Part shown: in pieces, positions 42,472 to 51,007 of the stretch
Layout of the letters: every line of letters begins with the position of its first letter
Position numbering within the stretch: position 1 is the stretch's first letter
From: Roseinatronobacter sp052379845
GTDB lineage: Bacteria > Pseudomonadota > Alphaproteobacteria > Rhodobacterales > Rhodobacteraceae
Length of the DNA: 64,000 bases
Assembly: GCA_052379845.1 (NCBI GenBank)
Contig: JBQTCF010000022.1
Reading direction: 5' to 3' (one strand)
Made by a program: the position numbers and the translations under genes
Notes under the pieces: model-generated
Seen by the model: only the letters and a program-made list of their open reading frames with translations
Databases searched by the model: none
What the model was told of the DNA's origin: nothing

Positions 42472-43460
42472 CCCTTGCGCCATATATCCACGCTATGGGG
42501 CGCGGGCCGGGGCGCGCGCGCAATCTGACAGGGGCAGAGGCCGAGGAAGCCATGCGCCTGATCCTTTTGGGCAGGGCGGACCCCCATGCGATTGGCGCAT
42601 TGTTGATGTTGATGCGCTATCGCGGCGAAACACCGCCCGAGATTGCCGGCTTTGCACAGGCCCTTCGGGCCAGCCTGCCGCCGCTGCCGCAGGTCGATCT
42701 GGACTGGCCCAGCTATGCCGCCGGGCGCACACGCGGCCTGCCGTGGTTCCTGCTTGCGGCACGGCTGTTGGCCCAAAGCGGCGCGCGGGTGTTGCTGCAT
42801 GGCTGGAATTCGCACCAGTCCGAAAGGGCAGATGTGCGCAGCATGCTGGCCCATGCCGGGATCGCGCGCGCCGACAGCGCCGCACATGCCGCGCGCGTGC
42901 TGGACCGCGATGGTATAGCCTATCTGCCGCTGGAATGCTTCGCCCCCCGCGCGCTGGAGCTGTTGCGCCTGCGCGAGGTTTTCGGCCTGCGGTCTTGCAT
43001 AAACACAGTTTGCCGCGTGCTGAACCCCGCGCAGGCAACGGCAGCGGTGCAAGGCGTGTTCCATCCGCCCTATCGCCCCTTGCAGCAAGCGGCGTGCAAA
43101 ATCCTTGGGCAACAGAACCTGTGCATCCTGAAAGGCGGTGGTGGCGAATTCGAGCGCAACCCCGGTAAGGATGCGCAGTTATTCCAGCTAGAGAGTGGCG
43201 CGCCGTTGGAAACGCTGTTGCCGCCCTTGCTGCCAGAGGCGCGCAAACTTGCCGATGCCAGCTATCCGCCACGGGCGTTGGACGCGCTGTGGGACGGCAC
43301 GCTGCATGATCAATTTGCAGAAAGCATCGTCACAGGCACGGCCACCGCCGCACTGATCGCTCTGGGCCATGCGCCCCAAGCCGCGCACGCGCTTGCAAAC
43401 GATCTTTGGGCCAGACGCTTCACCCATCCCCAAGCCACCGCAAGGAGCCTGATCTCATGA
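42468..43460 (+). CDS. TrpD2/YbiB-like glycosyltransferase-family protein
   Basis: The 330-residue protein is related to anthranilate phosphoribosyltransferase: an N-terminal helical domain (LTGAEAEEAMRLILLGRADPHAIGALLMLMRYRGETPPEIAGFAQAL) and a phosphorylase-like C-terminal domain. The substrate motif of TrpD (GTGGD) is replaced by LLHGWNSHQSERADV, so it belongs to the TrpD2/YbiB group, which lacks the enzyme activity and binds nucleic acid in E. coli. It overlaps both nasA and cysG by four bases and so is an integral part of the nitrate operon. Its role there is unknown. Confidence 0.82.
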   Translation: MTLAPYIHAMGRGPGRARNLTGAEAEEAMRLILLGRADPHAIGALLMLMRYRGETPPEIAGFAQALRASLPPLPQVDLDWPSYAAGRTRGLPWFLLAARLLAQSGARVLLHGWNSHQSERADVRSMLAHAGIARADSAAHAARVLDRDGIAYLPLECFAPRALELLRLREVFGLRSCINTVCRVLNPAQATAAVQGVFHPPYRPLQQAACKILGQQNLCILKGGGGEFERNPGKDAQLFQLESGAPLETLLPPLLPEARKLADASYPPRALDALWDGTLHDQFAESIVTGTATAALIALGHAPQAAHALANDLWARRFTHPQATARSLIS

Positions 43461-44878
43461 AAACCTTTCCCATGTTCCTGCAAATGGCTGGACGTCATGT
43501 GGTGATCGTCGGCGGTGGCGAACAGGCTGCACAAAAGGCGCGGCTTATTCTGAAAACCGAAGCCCGGATTGTGCTTGTTGCGCCTGAACTGGATGCGGAA
43601 CTCTCTGCGCTGGTCGCCCAAGGGCGCGCCACGCAAGTAAGCGATTTGTCGGTTGGCGTGTTCCGCGAGGCCGCATTGGTTTTTGTCGCCACCGGCTGTG
43701 TCGGCCTGGATTACGCCGCGCATGCGCTGGCCAAGGAAGCGGGTGCGCTGGTCAATGTCGTGGACCGCCCCGCGCTATGCGATGCGACCACGCCTTCAAT
43801 CGTGGACCGCGACCCCGTCGTTGTGGCGATCTCGACTGAAGGAACCGCGCCGGTTCTGGCGCGGCAGATCAAGTCGAAGATGGAAATGCTTCTGGAACCG
43901 GCGCTGGGCGATCTGGCCGCGCTGGCCGGTCGGTTGCGGCCCGAAGTTGCCCAACGCATTCCGCAACGCGCGCGGCGGTTCTTCTGGGACTGGGTGTTCA
44001 ATGGCCCGCCGCGCCAAGCCATGGCCCGCGGGGCCGAACGGGACGCGGCGACCTTGGTCAAGGATGCGCTTGCCGTTGGCTGCACGCCTGCAGTGCAAGG
44101 TGCCATTGCACTTGTGGGGGCAGGCCCGGGGGCGGCGGATTTGCTGACCCTTCGCGCATTGCGACTGCTGCAAGAGGCAGATGTGATCTACTATGATCGC
44201 CTTGTGGATCCGGGTGTTTTGGAGTTGGCCCGTCGTGATGCCGAGCGCGTCTTCGTTGGCAAGGAAGTGGGGGCATGCGCCTGGCCGCAAGATCGGATCA
44301 ACGCAGTGATCGTGGCAGCCGCGCGGCAAGGAAAGAAAGTGGTCCGCCTGAAGTCTGGTGATCCGGGTATTTTTGGCCGTCTGACCGAAGAGCTGAGGGC
44401 GGCGCAGGATGCCGACATTCCGATCCAGATCGTACCGGGCGTGACCGCTGCAAGTTGTGCTGCCGCCAGCCTTGGTCGCGGGCTGACCGAGCGGGGGATG
44501 ACAGACCGCCTTATGTTGGCGACGGCGGCATGCAAGCCGGGTGATCCAGAGCCTGATTGGGCGCAGATGCTTCAGCCCGGCACATCCCTTGCCATTTACA
44601 TGGGCGTGCGGCAGGCCCATTCGATTACGCAGTCGCTTCGGGCAGCCCGCGTTCCAATGTCACTGGAGGTCGAGATTGTGAGCCAAGCCTCGACGCCGCG
44701 TGAAAAAATCACCCGTTGCCAGTTAGAATCGTTGGCGGAAACCATCCACGATGAGAAGGTCGAAAACCCGGCCGTAATTCTGGTTAAGTGGCCAAAAGAG
44801 GCGCCAGACCGGAAACATCAGGAAATCCCGCCTGACCGCATCATGCGCATGGAACAGGCGCTATGCTTCGCCAAATGA
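43457..44878 (+). CDS. cysG: siroheme synthase (uroporphyrinogen-III methyltransferase / precorrin-2 dehydrogenase-ferrochelatase)
   Basis: The 473-residue protein joins a SirC-type N-terminal half (HVVIVGGGEQAAQKARLIL, VNVVDRPALCDATTPSIVDRDPVVVAISTEGTAP) with a SUMT C-terminal half (IALVGAGPGAADLLTLRALRLLQEADVIYYDRLV, VVRLKSGDPGIFGRL, VPGVTAASCAAASLG). It makes siroheme for NirB. The last residues (about 450-473) are an extra charged tail. It is the last gene of the operon and ends about 170 bases before repeat copy C. Confidence 0.95.
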   Translation: MKTFPMFLQMAGRHVVIVGGGEQAAQKARLILKTEARIVLVAPELDAELSALVAQGRATQVSDLSVGVFREAALVFVATGCVGLDYAAHALAKEAGALVNVVDRPALCDATTPSIVDRDPVVVAISTEGTAPVLARQIKSKMEMLLEPALGDLAALAGRLRPEVAQRIPQRARRFFWDWVFNGPPRQAMARGAERDAATLVKDALAVGCTPAVQGAIALVGAGPGAADLLTLRALRLLQEADVIYYDRLVDPGVLELARRDAERVFVGKEVGACAWPQDRINAVIVAAARQGKKVVRLKSGDPGIFGRLTEELRAAQDADIPIQIVPGVTAASCAAASLGRGLTERGMTDRLMLATAACKPGDPEPDWAQMLQPGTSLAIYMGVRQAHSITQSLRAARVPMSLEVEIVSQASTPREKITRCQLESLAETIHDEKVENPAVILVKWPKEAPDRKHQEIPPDRIMRMEQALCFAK

Positions 44879-45052
44879 TATGCAAAGCCGAGGTCATTCA
44901 GCGATGCCAAATGGTCTTCTGCGCCGAACGGCGAGGTGCTGCCCCGGTTTGTTGAAGTTCTCGTCTCAGCTTTGTCAGTCTCAACACATCTGTGTGGTGG
45001 CCCAGCATTCTAGCAGTCATATCAAGGTCACCGTTGGAAAAGCGCATATTAA

Positions 45053-45153
45053 AGAGTGTCGCGTTTATTCGCATTCACGCGACCCACTCTAACCTTATGC
45101 TTTCGCGTGTCTTTTTTCGAAAAACCGGTTCCCACTTTTGCGCGACATGCTCT
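45053..45153 (+). repeat. structured intergenic repeat, copy C
   Basis: This is a well-preserved copy in plus orientation: AGAGTGTCGCG, CACGCGACCCACTCTAACC, TTATGCTTTCGCGTGTC, AAAACCGGTTCCC and ACTTTTGCGCGACATGCTCT. The first stem AGAGTG..CGCG / CGCG..CACTCT is intact. The inner TTTTGCGC arm of the second stem has become TTTTTTCGA. The outer ends AGAG/CTCT are complementary. Confidence 0.82.
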
Positions 45154-45154
45154 G

Positions 45155-45176
45155 AAAAGGGCAGCCTAAGCTGCCC
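45155..45176 (-). terminator. intrinsic terminator of the second TRAP operon
   Basis: On the minus strand GGGCAGC-TTAG-GCTGCCC forms a seven-base-pair stem with a four-base loop followed by TTTT. It lies 19 bases after the dctP stop and ends that operon. Confidence 0.75.
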
Positions 45177-45194
45177 CGCTAATCCTTGGCTGTG

Positions 45195-46169
45195 TTATCG
45201 TTGCAGCGCCAATATGGCTTCGACCTCTGCGTTTCCATTCTCAGATATGAACGCATCCCAGACTGAAGTGATCGCGGCCTGAAAGGCTGCTGCATCGACG
45301 TCATCGTTAACGGACATGCCGCGGCTCTCCAATTCGGCAATCATGTTTGCTTCATTGTCCGCAGCAAGTTGTCGCTGCATCGCAACGGCTTCTGCCGCAA
45401 CTTCGCTGATGATCACTTGCTCGCTCTCATCAAGACCGTTGAAGCGGTTTTGATTCATCATCAGGCCCAATGCAGAATAAGCGTGATTTGTCATTGTCAG
45501 ATATTGCTGCACTTCGTCATACTTGAACGACAGAACGATCCCGACAGGGTGATCCTGCGCATCCACGACACCTGTTTCCAATGCTGTATAGAGTTCTGCG
45601 ATCGGCAACTGGATAGGATTTGCGCCAAGGGTTGCAAACATGTCATTGAGAGCGCGCGAGTTGTTGGTGCGCATATTGATCCCAGCCAGATCATCCGGTA
45701 CCCGGATTGGGCCGCGGCTGTTTGTCATGTTGCGATATCCATTCTCCGGAAAGCCCAAAACATGAAGTCCGGAAGAAGAAAACTTTGCAGCGATGCCCTG
45801 ACCGATCTCACCGTCCAGCGCCTGATATGCGAGATCGCGTGTGGGGAACATAAAGGGCAGCTCGAATACCCCGGCAACCGGCACAAGACCCGTATAATTA
45901 TTCAATCCGACAAGCACGATATCGATGATGCCAGAGCGCGCGCCATCGATCATGGCACTGTCATTCCCCAATTGGCCTTGCGGAAAGATCTGCACATTGA
46001 TCGCGCCACCGCTACGCTCTTCGATTTGCTCTTTGAAGAATAGTGCCATTGTGTGCTGTACGTCCGCTTCAGCGACCGGATGAGCGAAGCGCAACGTTGT
46101 CTGTGCATTCGCTGTTAACGCTGCGATGGACATTGCCGAGGCCAGCCCAAGTGATTTCAAAAGGTTCAT
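45195..46169 (-). CDS. TRAP transporter substrate-binding protein (DctP family), sugar-acid cluster
   Basis: The 324-residue protein has a signal peptide (MNLLKSLGLASAMSIAALTANAQ) and DctP-family motifs: LRFAHPVAEADVQHTMALFFKEQIEERSGG, VQIFPQGQLGNDSAMIDGARSGIIDI, and the region around IRVPDDLAGINMRTNNSR with the carboxylate-binding Arg. It is the last gene of its operon, 21 bases after dctM, with GGGAGG before the ATG. Its location beside an idonate/gluconate-type cluster suggests a sugar acid as ligand. Confidence 0.93.
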   Translation of the reverse strand: MNLLKSLGLASAMSIAALTANAQTTLRFAHPVAEADVQHTMALFFKEQIEERSGGAINVQIFPQGQLGNDSAMIDGARSGIIDIVLVGLNNYTGLVPVAGVFELPFMFPTRDLAYQALDGEIGQGIAAKFSSSGLHVLGFPENGYRNMTNSRGPIRVPDDLAGINMRTNNSRALNDMFATLGANPIQLPIAELYTALETGVVDAQDHPVGIVLSFKYDEVQQYLTMTNHAYSALGLMMNQNRFNGLDESEQVIISEVAAEAVAMQRQLAADNEANMIAELESRGMSVNDDVDAAAFQAAITSVWDAFISENGNAEVEAILALQR

Positions 46170-46190
46170 AGTCGTTTCCTCCCTTAGGTG

Positions 46191-47471
46191 TTATCCGCCA
46201 AGAATTCTGGCGGGGATCGTGATGATTTTTGGAAAGGCGATGAACAGTCCCATTAGCCCCACATAGGCAAGGATGAATGGCGCAACGCCTGTGATCGCAG
46301 TGCTGAGTTTGACCCGGCTGACACCGCAAACGACATTCAGCACATTGCCCACAGGCGGGGTCAGCAAACCGATCGAACAGTTCAGAATAAACATTAGCCC
46401 GAAATAAACAGGGTCTATCCCGGCCATCGTGACAACAGGCATAAGAAGTGGCACCAGGATCAGCACGGTCGGTGCAAGATCCATGACCATGCCGACCATC
46501 AGGACCAGAATCATGATTGTCAGCATCAGCATGCGCGGGCTTTCGACCAACGGACCAAGCAACACGGCCAGTTGCTGCGGCAGTTGGGCTATGGTTATCA
46601 TCCATGCCGCAACCATAGCCGCACCGACCAAAAACATGACCATTGCCGTCGCGCGTGCGGACACAACCAGCGCCAGATACAACTGACGGAAGTCCATTTC
46701 GCGGTAGATAAGCATTGACACAAGGATCGCGTAGACAGCAGCAACCACTGCCGCTTCTGTAGGGGTAAAGGCACCGGTGCGAATGCCCCCAATGATAATA
46801 ACAGGCAGCATCAGTGCCCAGACCCCTTCCTTAAGGGCCTTGCGGCGCTCCGGCCGGGTTGCTTTGGGCAATGTCGCAATATCTTCGCCTCGAATGACAA
46901 TGGACCAGACAAGCATCAGGGTCAGGCCCATGACAAGTCCGGGAAATATCCCCGCCATGAACAGTTTTGCGATAGAGATATTGCCCGCCACCCCAACAAG
47001 AATAAGCGGCAATGATGGTGGAATGATCGGTGCAATAATCCCGCCAGATGCCAGCAGCCCAAGGCTGCGTCCTTCCGGATAGCCCGCATTGCGCATCATC
47101 GGATACAGGATGGACACAAGTGCGGCAGCGTCTGCGACGGCAGAACCGGAAAGTCCGGCCAACAAGATCGCCGTCAGAATCGCGACATATCCCAACCCGC
47201 CGCGCCGATGCCCCACAAGGGTCATTGCCATTCGAACAATACGATTGGACAATCCCCCCCGTGACATCACCTCGCCTGCAACAAGAAAGAACGGAATGGC
47301 CAGAAGCGGGAAACTGTCGACGCCGTTTATCAGTGCCTGCGCGAGTATGTCCGAGCTGAAAAGATTCATCTGCACCATCAGCGCGACGGCGGCCAGCAGC
47401 AATGCAAATGCGATAGGTAGCCCCGCAAGAATACCGATAAACAGCACCGCAAGGAACAAAAGAAGGATCAT
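46191..47471 (-). CDS. TRAP transporter large permease (DctM type), sugar-acid cluster
   Basis: The 426-residue membrane protein shows DctM hallmarks: FIGILAGLPIAFALLLAAVAL, IPFFLVAGEVMSRGGLSNRIVRMA, GLSGSAVADAAALVSILYPMM, GIIAPIIPPSLPLILVG and IGLLTPPVGNVLNVVCGV. It forms the sodium-coupled channel of the importer. Its ATG overlaps the dctQ stop (ATGA). Confidence 0.95.
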   Translation of the reverse strand: MILLLFLAVLFIGILAGLPIAFALLLAAVALMVQMNLFSSDILAQALINGVDSFPLLAIPFFLVAGEVMSRGGLSNRIVRMAMTLVGHRRGGLGYVAILTAILLAGLSGSAVADAAALVSILYPMMRNAGYPEGRSLGLLASGGIIAPIIPPSLPLILVGVAGNISIAKLFMAGIFPGLVMGLTLMLVWSIVIRGEDIATLPKATRPERRKALKEGVWALMLPVIIIGGIRTGAFTPTEAAVVAAVYAILVSMLIYREMDFRQLYLALVVSARATAMVMFLVGAAMVAAWMITIAQLPQQLAVLLGPLVESPRMLMLTIMILVLMVGMVMDLAPTVLILVPLLMPVVTMAGIDPVYFGLMFILNCSIGLLTPPVGNVLNVVCGVSRVKLSTAITGVAPFILAYVGLMGLFIAFPKIITIPARILGG

Positions 47472-47962
47472 GTGTCGCCCTCTTCCATATCAAGGAAACG
47501 ACTGACACCCATCGGATCAATCAGACGAATGACGGCAATAAAGCCCATCAGCACGGCTGAAACCGCGCCCGCCAGATAAAACAGTGCCGATGGCAGCCCT
47601 GTCAGTTGCGAGATGTTATTCCAGTTCGCACCGACCTGTTTCAATGTCCCCTGAAACAGCATGGCCACAGCGCCCAGCACAACCAGCCATGTCAGGCGCC
47701 GCAACACCTTAATGGCGCGCGGCGCAAATGTTTCTGCAAATTCACTGAGCGCAAGATGTTCGCCACGACGCAAGGTGACCGCTGCGCCAATCATGACGAC
47801 CCAGACAAACAACAGGCGCGCCAATTCCACAGATTGTCGCATGCCCGAAGAAAATCCATAGCGCAGGACTACATTCGTGAAAACCATTGCGATCATCGCG
47901 GCCAGTAGCAGCGCCAGAAATACATCAATGCTCTTCCAGAAAAGCCGGATAAACCGCCACAT
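47468..47962 (-). CDS. TRAP transporter small permease (DctQ type), sugar-acid cluster
   Basis: The 164-residue protein has four hydrophobic segments and the DctQ motif TNVVLRYGFSSGMRQSVELARLLFVWVVMIGAA. The start at 47962 has GGGGAGGAGAGCAGGA before the ATG; upstream in-frame codons extend into the promoter. It is the first gene of the TRAP operon. A LacI-type operator (48017-48032) lies 55 bases upstream. Confidence 0.92.
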   Translation of the reverse strand: MWRFIRLFWKSIDVFLALLLAAMIAMVFTNVVLRYGFSSGMRQSVELARLLFVWVVMIGAAVTLRRGEHLALSEFAETFAPRAIKVLRRLTWLVVLGAVAMLFQGTLKQVGANWNNISQLTGLPSALFYLAGAVSAVLMGFIAVIRLIDPMGVSRFLDMEEGDT

Positions 47963-48016
47963 TCCTGCTCTCCTCCCCAGAAGTCTGTTGCATTGCAACA
48001 GTGCCACAACAACGAT

Positions 48017-48032
48017 ATGATAACGATAACAT
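48017..48032. promoter_or_regulatory. LacI/GntR-type operator, site 1
   Basis: ATGATAACGATAACAT is identical to the site at 50944 and matches the arms of the site at 54120. It is placed 55 bases before the dctQ start, where it would overlap the promoter of the TRAP operon. The dyad form ATGwTAwCGwTAwCAT resembles GntR/IdnR operators. The likely binder is the LacI-family protein encoded at 52738. Confidence 0.72.
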
Positions 48033-48079
48033 AGCTGCAAGCAAAATTTCCTGCCTTGCGAATTTTCACCCCTGACCCG

Positions 48080-48716
48080 TCACACTGTGTCAGGGGGGGC
48101 AAGCAGATCGTCGCAAACCCGTTTACAGGCAGTGGCATGTTCCAGACACAATCGCGGCCCATCAAGCCCGTGCCTTTGCTGGCTGTTTACATGCAGATCA
48201 ACGCCTGTATGACGCGCAATCGCCGGAAGATGGGGCGGTGCAATGCTGGTCCTATCAATTGCGGGATCTATATATCAGATGGCCTGAGGCGCGCATGCGC
48301 TATCATCGTGATCCGCCGTCCAGCCTCGTAAGCCATTGTCATCCGCTCGCGGAACGGCGCGGGGGGGGGGGGCGGAATATCCCGGCAGGGTTTGTCTAGC
48401 CGTGCAGGACTTCAACCAGCGACAGATCTGCCAGGTTGTGGTCCAACGCGGCTTGGGGCTGATGGCCGGATTTCCCAAACGGATGGACCAAAAGTTCTGT
48501 CTGTCGTGCACCTGCATCGCGGATTTCGGGCCTTGATGCGGTCCATCAGAAAGACGTGGATTTTGTTATATGCGGCAAGGTCGGTGCCGGTGTGGGCAAT
48601 CCCGATCACCGGACGTCTACCGTGAACTGCACCGCGTGTATATGCCTGAGGGCAATACCGTTCCAGATAGAGCAGCGCTGCCATTCAAAGGTTATCGGGC
48701 TTGTTCATCATTTGGA
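48080..48716 (-). pseudogene. decayed IlvD/Edd-family sugar-acid dehydratase (xylonate dehydratase/YjhG-like)
   Basis: The minus strand holds consecutive pieces of one dehydratase in different frames. First comes LLYLERY then GRRPVIGIAHTGTDLA (frame from the ATG at 48684). After a one-base frameshift come EIRDAGA and VHPFGKSGHQPQAALDHNL..LVEVLHG, ending in a stop at 48396. After a deletion of over 100 codons come MAYEAGRRI..LRPSDI (48270-48342, stop) and HLPAIARHTGVDL (48080-48247). A TGA replaces a glycine codon just before the ATG. Intact relatives are about 580-600 residues and form 2-keto-3-deoxy sugar acids, which fits the idonate/gluconate neighbours. A 12-G tract (48361-48372) lies in the deleted part. 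Confidence 0.8.
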
Positions 48717-48743
48717 GTGCCGCTGACTGCCCGCGCCACTACT

Positions 48744-48848
48744 TAGAGTATGTCGCGCAACATTGGGAACCGGTTTTGCGCCAAAAGACATGCGACATCA
48801 TAAGGTTATAGTGTGTCGCGTGCATGCGGATCAACGCGACACACTCTA
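48744..48848 (-). repeat. structured intergenic repeat, copy D
   Basis: This minus-orientation copy lies between the decayed dehydratase and idnD. On the minus strand it reads AGAGTGTGTCGCG, GCACGCGACACACTATAACC, TTATGATGTCGCATGTC, TTTTGGCGCAAAACCGG, TTCCCAATGTTGCGCGAC and ATACTCT. Both stems are retained with compensating or tolerated changes (CACACTAT for CCCACTCT). Confidence 0.8.
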
Positions 48849-48916
48849 AAACCTAGCGCGACCATACGGCCAATCCGGCCCAATACACGAATCTGCCTTT
48901 TGTGACATGACGCGGA

Positions 48917-49954
48917 TCACCCCTCCGAGAACACGATCTGTGCCTTCATCGCCTGGCTGCGATCCGAGGCAAGTTGGAACGCGACTTCCGCATCTGCCAT
49001 TGGAACAGTCTGCGTGATAAGCGGCTTTACATCAATTAGCCCCTTCTGCATCAACCCAACGCCTGTTGCAAATTCTGCGTGAAATCGGAATGAACCGCGA
49101 AGATCAAGTTCCTTAGCGGTGATGGCCATCATCGGCAGATTCATATCGCCGCCCAGCCCCAGCTGCAGGATTACACCGCGCGGACGCAGCGCCCGGATCG
49201 CGCCAGCCAAAGCTTGCGCCGCCCCCGTGCATTCATAAAGCACATCGAAATAGCCCTTATCAGACGTATAGTCGTTCAGGGCATCAGGGGTATTGGCTAT
49301 GTTCAATGCAACATCTGCCCCGCAGGCACGCGCCAAGTCCAAGGTGAAATCAGACAGGTCCGTTGCCACAATTTCAGCGGCACCTGAACGCCGCGCACAT
49401 AGGATTGAGAGCACACCAATCGGGCCACAGCCTGTGACCAGCACGCGTTTTCCCATCATCTGGCCTGCGCGCGCCGTGGCATGAAGCGTCACGGCCAAGG
49501 GTTCGGCCATGGCCGCTTCACCTGCAGTCAATCCCGTTGCATCGACACATTGCGAGGCATCGGCAATCAGTTCCTCACGAAATGCGCCCTGAATATGGGG
49601 AAATGGCATGGCAGAGCCATAAAACTGCATATTCAGGCATTGATTGGGCAGCCCTTCGAAACAATAGGCGCATGCGCCGCAGGGGCGGCTGGGTGAAACC
49701 GACACAAGCTGGCCGACCGAAAATCCTGTCACGCCTGCGCCCAACTCCGCTACATAGGCCGACACCTCATGCCCAAGCACCATAGGTTCGCGCAGGCGCA
49801 CAGCACCAAAACCGCCGTGGTTATAGTAATGCAGGTCCGACCCGCACACCCCACCTGAAGCTAGTCGCAGGCGCAATTGGCCGTTACCAAGCGGGGCTGT
49901 GGGAAAGGCTTCTATCCTTAGATCCCTTGCATCATGAATGACGATCGCTTTCAT
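48917..49954 (-). CDS. idnD: L-idonate 5-dehydrogenase-like zinc alcohol dehydrogenase
   Basis: The 345-residue MDR protein has the catalytic zinc site (GGVCGSDLHYYNHGGF and LGHEVSA), a structural zinc lobe with four cysteines (CGACAYCFEGLPNQC), and the NAD-binding motif VLVTGCGPIGVLSILCARRSGAAEIVATDLSD, where the Asp favours NAD. Sequence and context (SDR, LacI regulator, TRAP) fit IdnD, which oxidises L-idonate to 5-ketogluconate. Other sugar-acid or polyol substrates are possible. It overlaps the upstream reductase gene by four bases (ATGA). Confidence 0.85.
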   Translation of the reverse strand: MKAIVIHDARDLRIEAFPTAPLGNGQLRLRLASGGVCGSDLHYYNHGGFGAVRLREPMVLGHEVSAYVAELGAGVTGFSVGQLVSVSPSRPCGACAYCFEGLPNQCLNMQFYGSAMPFPHIQGAFREELIADASQCVDATGLTAGEAAMAEPLAVTLHATARAGQMMGKRVLVTGCGPIGVLSILCARRSGAAEIVATDLSDFTLDLARACGADVALNIANTPDALNDYTSDKGYFDVLYECTGAAQALAGAIRALRPRGVILQLGLGGDMNLPMMAITAKELDLRGSFRFHAEFATGVGLMQKGLIDVKPLITQTVPMADAEVAFQLASDRSQAMKAQIVFSEG

Positions 49955-50913
49955 GTGTTAACCTGCGTCAGCAGCGGGCGGCCAGCGAAATGTGCCGCAA
50001 GATTATCGCGCAGCAATTGCCCCATTGCACGGCGCGTCTCGAACGTGCCGCTGGCATGGTGGGGCTGCAGCAGCACGTTGCTCAGCCGGGTAAAGCGAGG
50101 GTCGAGTGCTGGCTCGCCCTCGAGAACATCCAGCGCAGCGCCGCGCAAGCGGCCCTGTTCAAGCGCATCCAGAAGGGCGCGTTCATCTATATTCTGTGCG
50201 CGCGAGATATTGATCAGCAGCCCCTCTGCCCCCAACGCCTGCAGCACATCCGCATCCACAATATGATGGGTCTGTGGCGTGGCCGCCAGCGTTACAAACA
50301 AAACGTCAGATTGCGCTGCCAGCTGTTTTGCATCTGGAATATACTGCCATGAACCCGCTTCGGCGCGCGGGGTGCGAGTGGTATAGGAAATCTGCATGCC
50401 AAAGCCTTCAAGGCGCTGCGCAACTGCCATACCGATGCGCCCCAGCCCAAGGACACCCGCGCGCTTGGCGCATGCGCGATGCTGCAACGGAAAGCCGCCT
50501 TTGCGCGCCCAATCGCCCGACCGCGCCCACGCTTCCGCTGCGACAATGCCCCGCGACAGTGCAAGCCACATCCCAAGGGCAAGATCAGCGCAATCATCGG
50601 TCAGCACATCTGGGGTGTTTGTCACGGCGATACCGCGCGCCTCACAGGCCGCCAGATCGACCGCATCATAGCCTACACCGTAGACAGAAATCACTTTCAG
50701 CGCGGGACAGGCCGCAATTACATCGTCGCTTGCACCCAGATCTCCTCGGGTGGCAATGGCTTGTATTCCGGGCCCAACCTGCGCCAGAAAACTGGCCTTG
50801 TCAGTGGCGTCAAAATAACGATGTACTTCATAGGTGTCATTCAACGGTGTTTCATCCCATTCGGGAAGTGCGCCCATTTGCAGAATTTGTGGCTTCGTCA
50901 TGAGACTATCCAT
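49951..50913 (-). CDS. D-2-hydroxyacid dehydrogenase (glyoxylate/2-ketogluconate reductase type)
   Basis: The 320-residue protein has the Rossmann motif RAGVLGLGRIGMAVAQRLEGFGM and catalytic residues in NISRAQNIDERALLDAL (Arg), DVLEGEPALDP (Glu) and QPHHASGTFETRRAM (His). The HHxSxTxETR ending is typical of the GhrB/2-ketogluconate reductase branch. It probably interconverts a keto sugar acid and a sugar acid. The start is either the ATG at 50913 or at 50901; neither has a strong ribosome site. The operator at 50944-50959 lies about 30 bases upstream. Confidence 0.85.
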   Translation of the reverse strand: MDSLMTKPQILQMGALPEWDETPLNDTYEVHRYFDATDKASFLAQVGPGIQAIATRGDLGASDDVIAACPALKVISVYGVGYDAVDLAACEARGIAVTNTPDVLTDDCADLALGMWLALSRGIVAAEAWARSGDWARKGGFPLQHRACAKRAGVLGLGRIGMAVAQRLEGFGMQISYTTRTPRAEAGSWQYIPDAKQLAAQSDVLFVTLAATPQTHHIVDADVLQALGAEGLLINISRAQNIDERALLDALEQGRLRGAALDVLEGEPALDPRFTRLSNVLLQPHHASGTFETRRAMGQLLRDNLAAHFAGRPLLTQVNT

Positions 50914-50943
50914 TTCACTGAGAAAGTTTGGTGTTGACCTTGT

Positions 50944-50959
50944 ATGATAACGATAACAT
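50944..50959. promoter_or_regulatory. LacI/GntR-type operator, site 2
   Basis: ATGATAACGATAACAT, identical to site 1, is placed in the 94-base space between the divergent reductase/idnD and SDR/dehydrogenase/lacI units. One bound repressor could close both promoters. Confidence 0.78.
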
Positions 50960-51007
50960 AAACAAGGAGAAACTGGCTTGTCCAGCAGAAACACAGCGGA
51001 GGAACAG

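Larger units (their letters stand above)
44879..45194. other. intergenic region with repeat copy C and a terminator
   Basis: These 316 bases separate the convergent nitrate and TRAP operons. They hold repeat copy C (45053-45153) and the minus-strand terminator at 45155-45176. Nothing else is recognisable. Confidence 0.5.

Noticed and set aside
41230..42483. 417-codon open frame on the minus strand
   Set aside because: It is antisense to nasA, which has all expected cofactor motifs.
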